From the NCBI RefSeq assembly GCF_019243775.1, contig NZ_CP069157.1:1984001-2048000 (forward strand): a stretch of DNA of 64,000 nucleotides, read 5' to 3'. Positions 62,268-64,000 of the stretch are shown here, piece after piece (position 1 is the stretch's first letter; the number at the start of each line of letters is the position of its first letter). The notes below the pieces were generated by a model, which saw only the letters and a list, made by a program, of their open reading frames with translations, made no database searches and was not told the origin of the DNA. Both the position numbers and the translations under genes were made by a program. This stretch comes from Morganella morganii (GTDB lineage: Bacteria; Pseudomonadota; Gammaproteobacteria; Enterobacterales; Enterobacteriaceae).

Positions 62268-62403
62268 GTCTGCCGCAGCGGCCCCCTGGTGGAAAAAATC
62301 CGCCTGGATGGTCGCTATCTGGGCAGGCAGTGTTCTGGCATTGTTTGCAGTCTCATCGCTTTTCCGCTTATTAATGACGGCGGCGGGAATGAAAGTAAGA
62401 TAG
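62248..62403 (+). CDS. DUF2474 small membrane protein (bd oxidase accessory subunit)
   Basis: 51 residues, too short for routine calling. One hydrophobic helix (WMVAIWAGSVLALFAVSSLFRLL) preceded by APWWKK and ended by MTAAGMK, the DUF2474 pattern. Such proteins sit after cioAB as CydX is after cydAB, and probably stabilise the oxidase. An alternative in-frame ATG at 62224 would lengthen it by 8 residues. Overlaps the end of cioB. Confidence 0.75.
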   Translation: MTRATTESAAAAPWWKKSAWMVAIWAGSVLALFAVSSLFRLLMTAAGMKVR

Positions 62404-62470
62404 TCGTCATGTCTCATCAGTAAGTACCTCATCAGTACGTCATGCACTGTGTAAGCAGCTGCATTGCCCG

Positions 62471-62502
62471 GCACACCGTACCCCCATACGGTGTGCTTTT
62501 TT
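62471..62502 (+). terminator. Intrinsic terminator of the cio operon
   Basis: A 10-bp perfect stem GCACACCGTA / TACGGTGTGC with a C-rich loop, followed by six T. Confidence 0.9.
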
Positions 62503-62515
62503 AAATAATTTTATT

Positions 62516-62534
62516 GATAATGATTACCATTCTT
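62516..62534. promoter_or_regulatory. Fur box upstream of the siderophore-interacting protein gene
   Basis: GATAATGATTACCATTCTT matches the 19-base Fur consensus at 15 positions and lies about 70 bases before the start codon, so iron repression is likely. Confidence 0.7.
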
Positions 62535-62602
62535 CTGAATTCCTGATACACTCCGCGAAATAGATATAACGAAACTAATAACAATAGAACGGAGAATTGC
62601 GC

Positions 62603-63427
62603 ATGAGCCGGAAAAAAAATATCTACCGCCCTGCACCGCCGCGTCTGATTCAGGTGAAATCCTTTACCGACGTCACCCCCAATCTGCGCCGCATCACCTT
62701 TACGGCTGAGTCACTGGATACCTATCCGGCAGATTGCGAAGGTGGTCACCTGAAGCTGTTTATTGCCAAAGATGCGCCGAATCCGCCTGCTCTGCCGGTA
62801 TTGTCCGATAAAGGACCGGTCTGGCCGGAAGATAAACCACGGCCGACCGCCCGTACCTATACCGTGCGTGCGATCCGCCCTGAACTGAAAGAAATCGATA
62901 TTGAATTCGCTATGCATGATGATGCCGGTCCGGCGGTGGATTTCGCCAGAAATGCCAAACCGGGTGATTATATCGGTATTACCAATCCCGGCGGACCGGA
63001 TCCGCTGCTGCCGGTGGCGAAACACTACTATATGGCAGCTGATTTAACAGCACTTCCCGCTGTTGCCGCGCTGCTGGAAAAAATGCCTGCAGAGGCTCAG
63101 GGCAATGTGGTGATCCGCATCGATCACGCGGATGACCAGCAGGTGCTGAACAAACCGGCGGGTATCACCCTGCACTGGGTGACCGGCGGCACAGAGAAAA
63201 CCGCTGAAGTCACCGCACTGTTTAAAAGCTGGCCGGTCGCCGATGTGACAGAGTGTACGTTCTGGATTGCCGGAGAGGATGCGATGGTCAGGGATCTGCG
63301 CCGCTATGTGCGCCGTGAGCTGAACGGGGAACACAGTCAGATGTATGCGATCCCGTACTGGCGTTTCGGTTACGATGAGGAAGGTTATCACCGCCTGCGC
63401 CATGATGTGATGGATGCTGACGACTGA
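62603..63427 (+). CDS. Siderophore-interacting protein (ferric reductase, SIP family)
   Basis: 274 residues from ATG 62603, which has GGAG upstream; a TTG at 62597 is less likely. FAD-binding motif RTYTVRAIRPELKEIDIEFAMHDDAGPAVDFA and the C-terminal NAD-like domain ending in YWRFGYDEEGYHRLRHD. It belongs to the ViuB/YqjH group that releases iron from siderophores by reduction in the cytoplasm. Fur box upstream. Confidence 0.9.
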   Translation: MSRKKNIYRPAPPRLIQVKSFTDVTPNLRRITFTAESLDTYPADCEGGHLKLFIAKDAPNPPALPVLSDKGPVWPEDKPRPTARTYTVRAIRPELKEIDIEFAMHDDAGPAVDFARNAKPGDYIGITNPGGPDPLLPVAKHYYMAADLTALPAVAALLEKMPAEAQGNVVIRIDHADDQQVLNKPAGITLHWVTGGTEKTAEVTALFKSWPVADVTECTFWIAGEDAMVRDLRRYVRRELNGEHSQMYAIPYWRFGYDEEGYHRLRHDVMDADD

Positions 63428-63436
63428 TAATAAACA

Positions 63437-63464
63437 GGCTGCGGCGGTGTCTGCCGCCGCAGCC
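63437..63464. other. Strong GC-rich hairpin between convergent genes
   Basis: GGCTGCGGCGG / CCGCCGCAGCC, 11-bp stem, 6-base loop. There is no T-run on either side, so it may act as a barrier or mRNA 3' protector for both the SIP gene and phoH. Confidence 0.6.
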
Positions 63465-63471
63465 CCTGTAC

Positions 63472-64000
63472 TCAGTTATAAGCCTGCAATGCCCGCAGAC
63501 AGAGTGACGAACGCACACAGTCATCCTGCGTGAAAGACACCACTGATACCATATCGTCATCCCGGAAACGGCGCAGCACATCGGCCAGCCCGGACGGGAC
63601 ATTGCCCGGTAAATCACACTGACTGACATCACCGTTGACAATCACTGTCACATTCTCCCCCATCCTGGTCAGGAACATTTTCATTTGTGTGACAGTTACG
63701 TTCTGTGCTTCATCGAGGATCACCACCGCATTCTCAAAGGTTCGTCCGCGCATGTAGGCAAACGGTGCAATTTCCACCTTACCTATCTCCGGACGCAGAC
63801 AATACTGTAAAAATGAAGCCCCCATCCGTTTCACCAGAACGTCATACACCGGCCGGAAATACGGCGCGAATTTTTCACTGATATCTCCGGGCAGAAAGCC
63901 CAGATCCTCTTCCGCCTGTAACACCGGACGGGTGACAATAATCCGCTCGATTTCCTTATTGATCAGTGCATCTGCCGCCAGTGCGGTACTGATAAAGGTT
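63472..64000 (-). CDS. phoH: PhoH, phosphate-starvation-inducible P-loop ATPase (5' end beyond window)
   Basis: 176 residues of the C-terminal part are present, reading FISTALAADALINKEIERIIVTRPVL at the right edge and ending LCLRALQAYN. Walker B VVILDEAQNVT and FLTRMGENVTVIVNGDVSQCDLP match E. coli PhoH closely. Walker A lies outside the window. The GTG-started frame at 63924 is internal. Role in the cell is still unclear; the E. coli gene is in the Pho regulon. Confidence 0.93.
   Translation of the reverse strand, partial: TFISTALAADALINKEIERIIVTRPVLQAEEDLGFLPGDISEKFAPYFRPVYDVLVKRMGASFLQYCLRPEIGKVEIAPFAYMRGRTFENAVVILDEAQNVTVTQMKMFLTRMGENVTVIVNGDVSQCDLPGNVPSGLADVLRRFRDDDMVSVVSFTQDDCVRSSLCLRALQAYN

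Overview
The window is chromosomal DNA of a member of the Enterobacterales. The protein sequences are close to Escherichia coli orthologues but clearly diverged. Together with the mid-range GC content and the mixture of core and accessory genes, this suggests the Morganellaceae, most likely Morganella. That assignment is an inference from remembered sequences and was not tested by search. No insertion sequence, prophage, integron or CRISPR array was seen.

Layout. (1) 1-22 kb follows the E. coli 41-42 min order: end of hexR, pykA, lpxM, mepM, znuA | znuCB with a shared Zur-type operator, ruvC-ruvA-ruvB with yebC, nudB and aspS, then yecN, cmoA-cmoB, cutC, yecM and argS. Insertions here are a class I glutamine amidotransferase (7.5-8.2 kb) and a large exported glycoside-hydrolase-like protein (16.4-18.6 kb). 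(2) 22-31 kb holds a leucine-rich-repeat protein, murJ, rimJ, mdtH, yceB, a CitMHS-type citrate transporter, ycdY, ghrA and a tRNA-Ser(GGA) with its own strong promoter. (3) 31-44.6 kb is the dauA / kdsA-sirB1-prmC-prfA-hemA / lolB-ispE-prs / ychH / pth-ychF block, with a methyltransferase-like gene and yhcC inserted. (4) 44.6-64 kb is accessory: an AT-rich membrane-protein gene split by a frameshift at an A8 run, a yedE + DUF3343-like selenium/sulfur pair, a TrkH-family transporter, a YeaK-like deacylase, a five-gene ribose-type ABC importer plus D-ribulokinase operon, a divergent Lrp-type regulator / LysE-type exporter pair, a phd-doc toxin-antitoxin module, a YdcR-like MocR regulator divergent from a cyanide-insensitive-type bd oxidase operon (cioA-cioB-DUF2474), a Fur-box-linked siderophore-interacting flavoprotein, and the 3' part of phoH at the right edge.

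How the genes work together. Most of the window is housekeeping: glycolysis, lipid A and peptidoglycan, zinc uptake, Holliday junction processing, tRNA charging and wobble modification, translation termination, haem, isoprenoid and PRPP synthesis. The parts most worth a second look are the pentulose uptake operon with its long, palindrome-rich control region and its degenerate second ATPase site, the frameshifted AT-rich membrane gene, the exported glycosidase-like protein, the ten-repeat LRR protein, and several perfect operator-like palindromes with no assigned regulator. I found no clearly unprecedented system.
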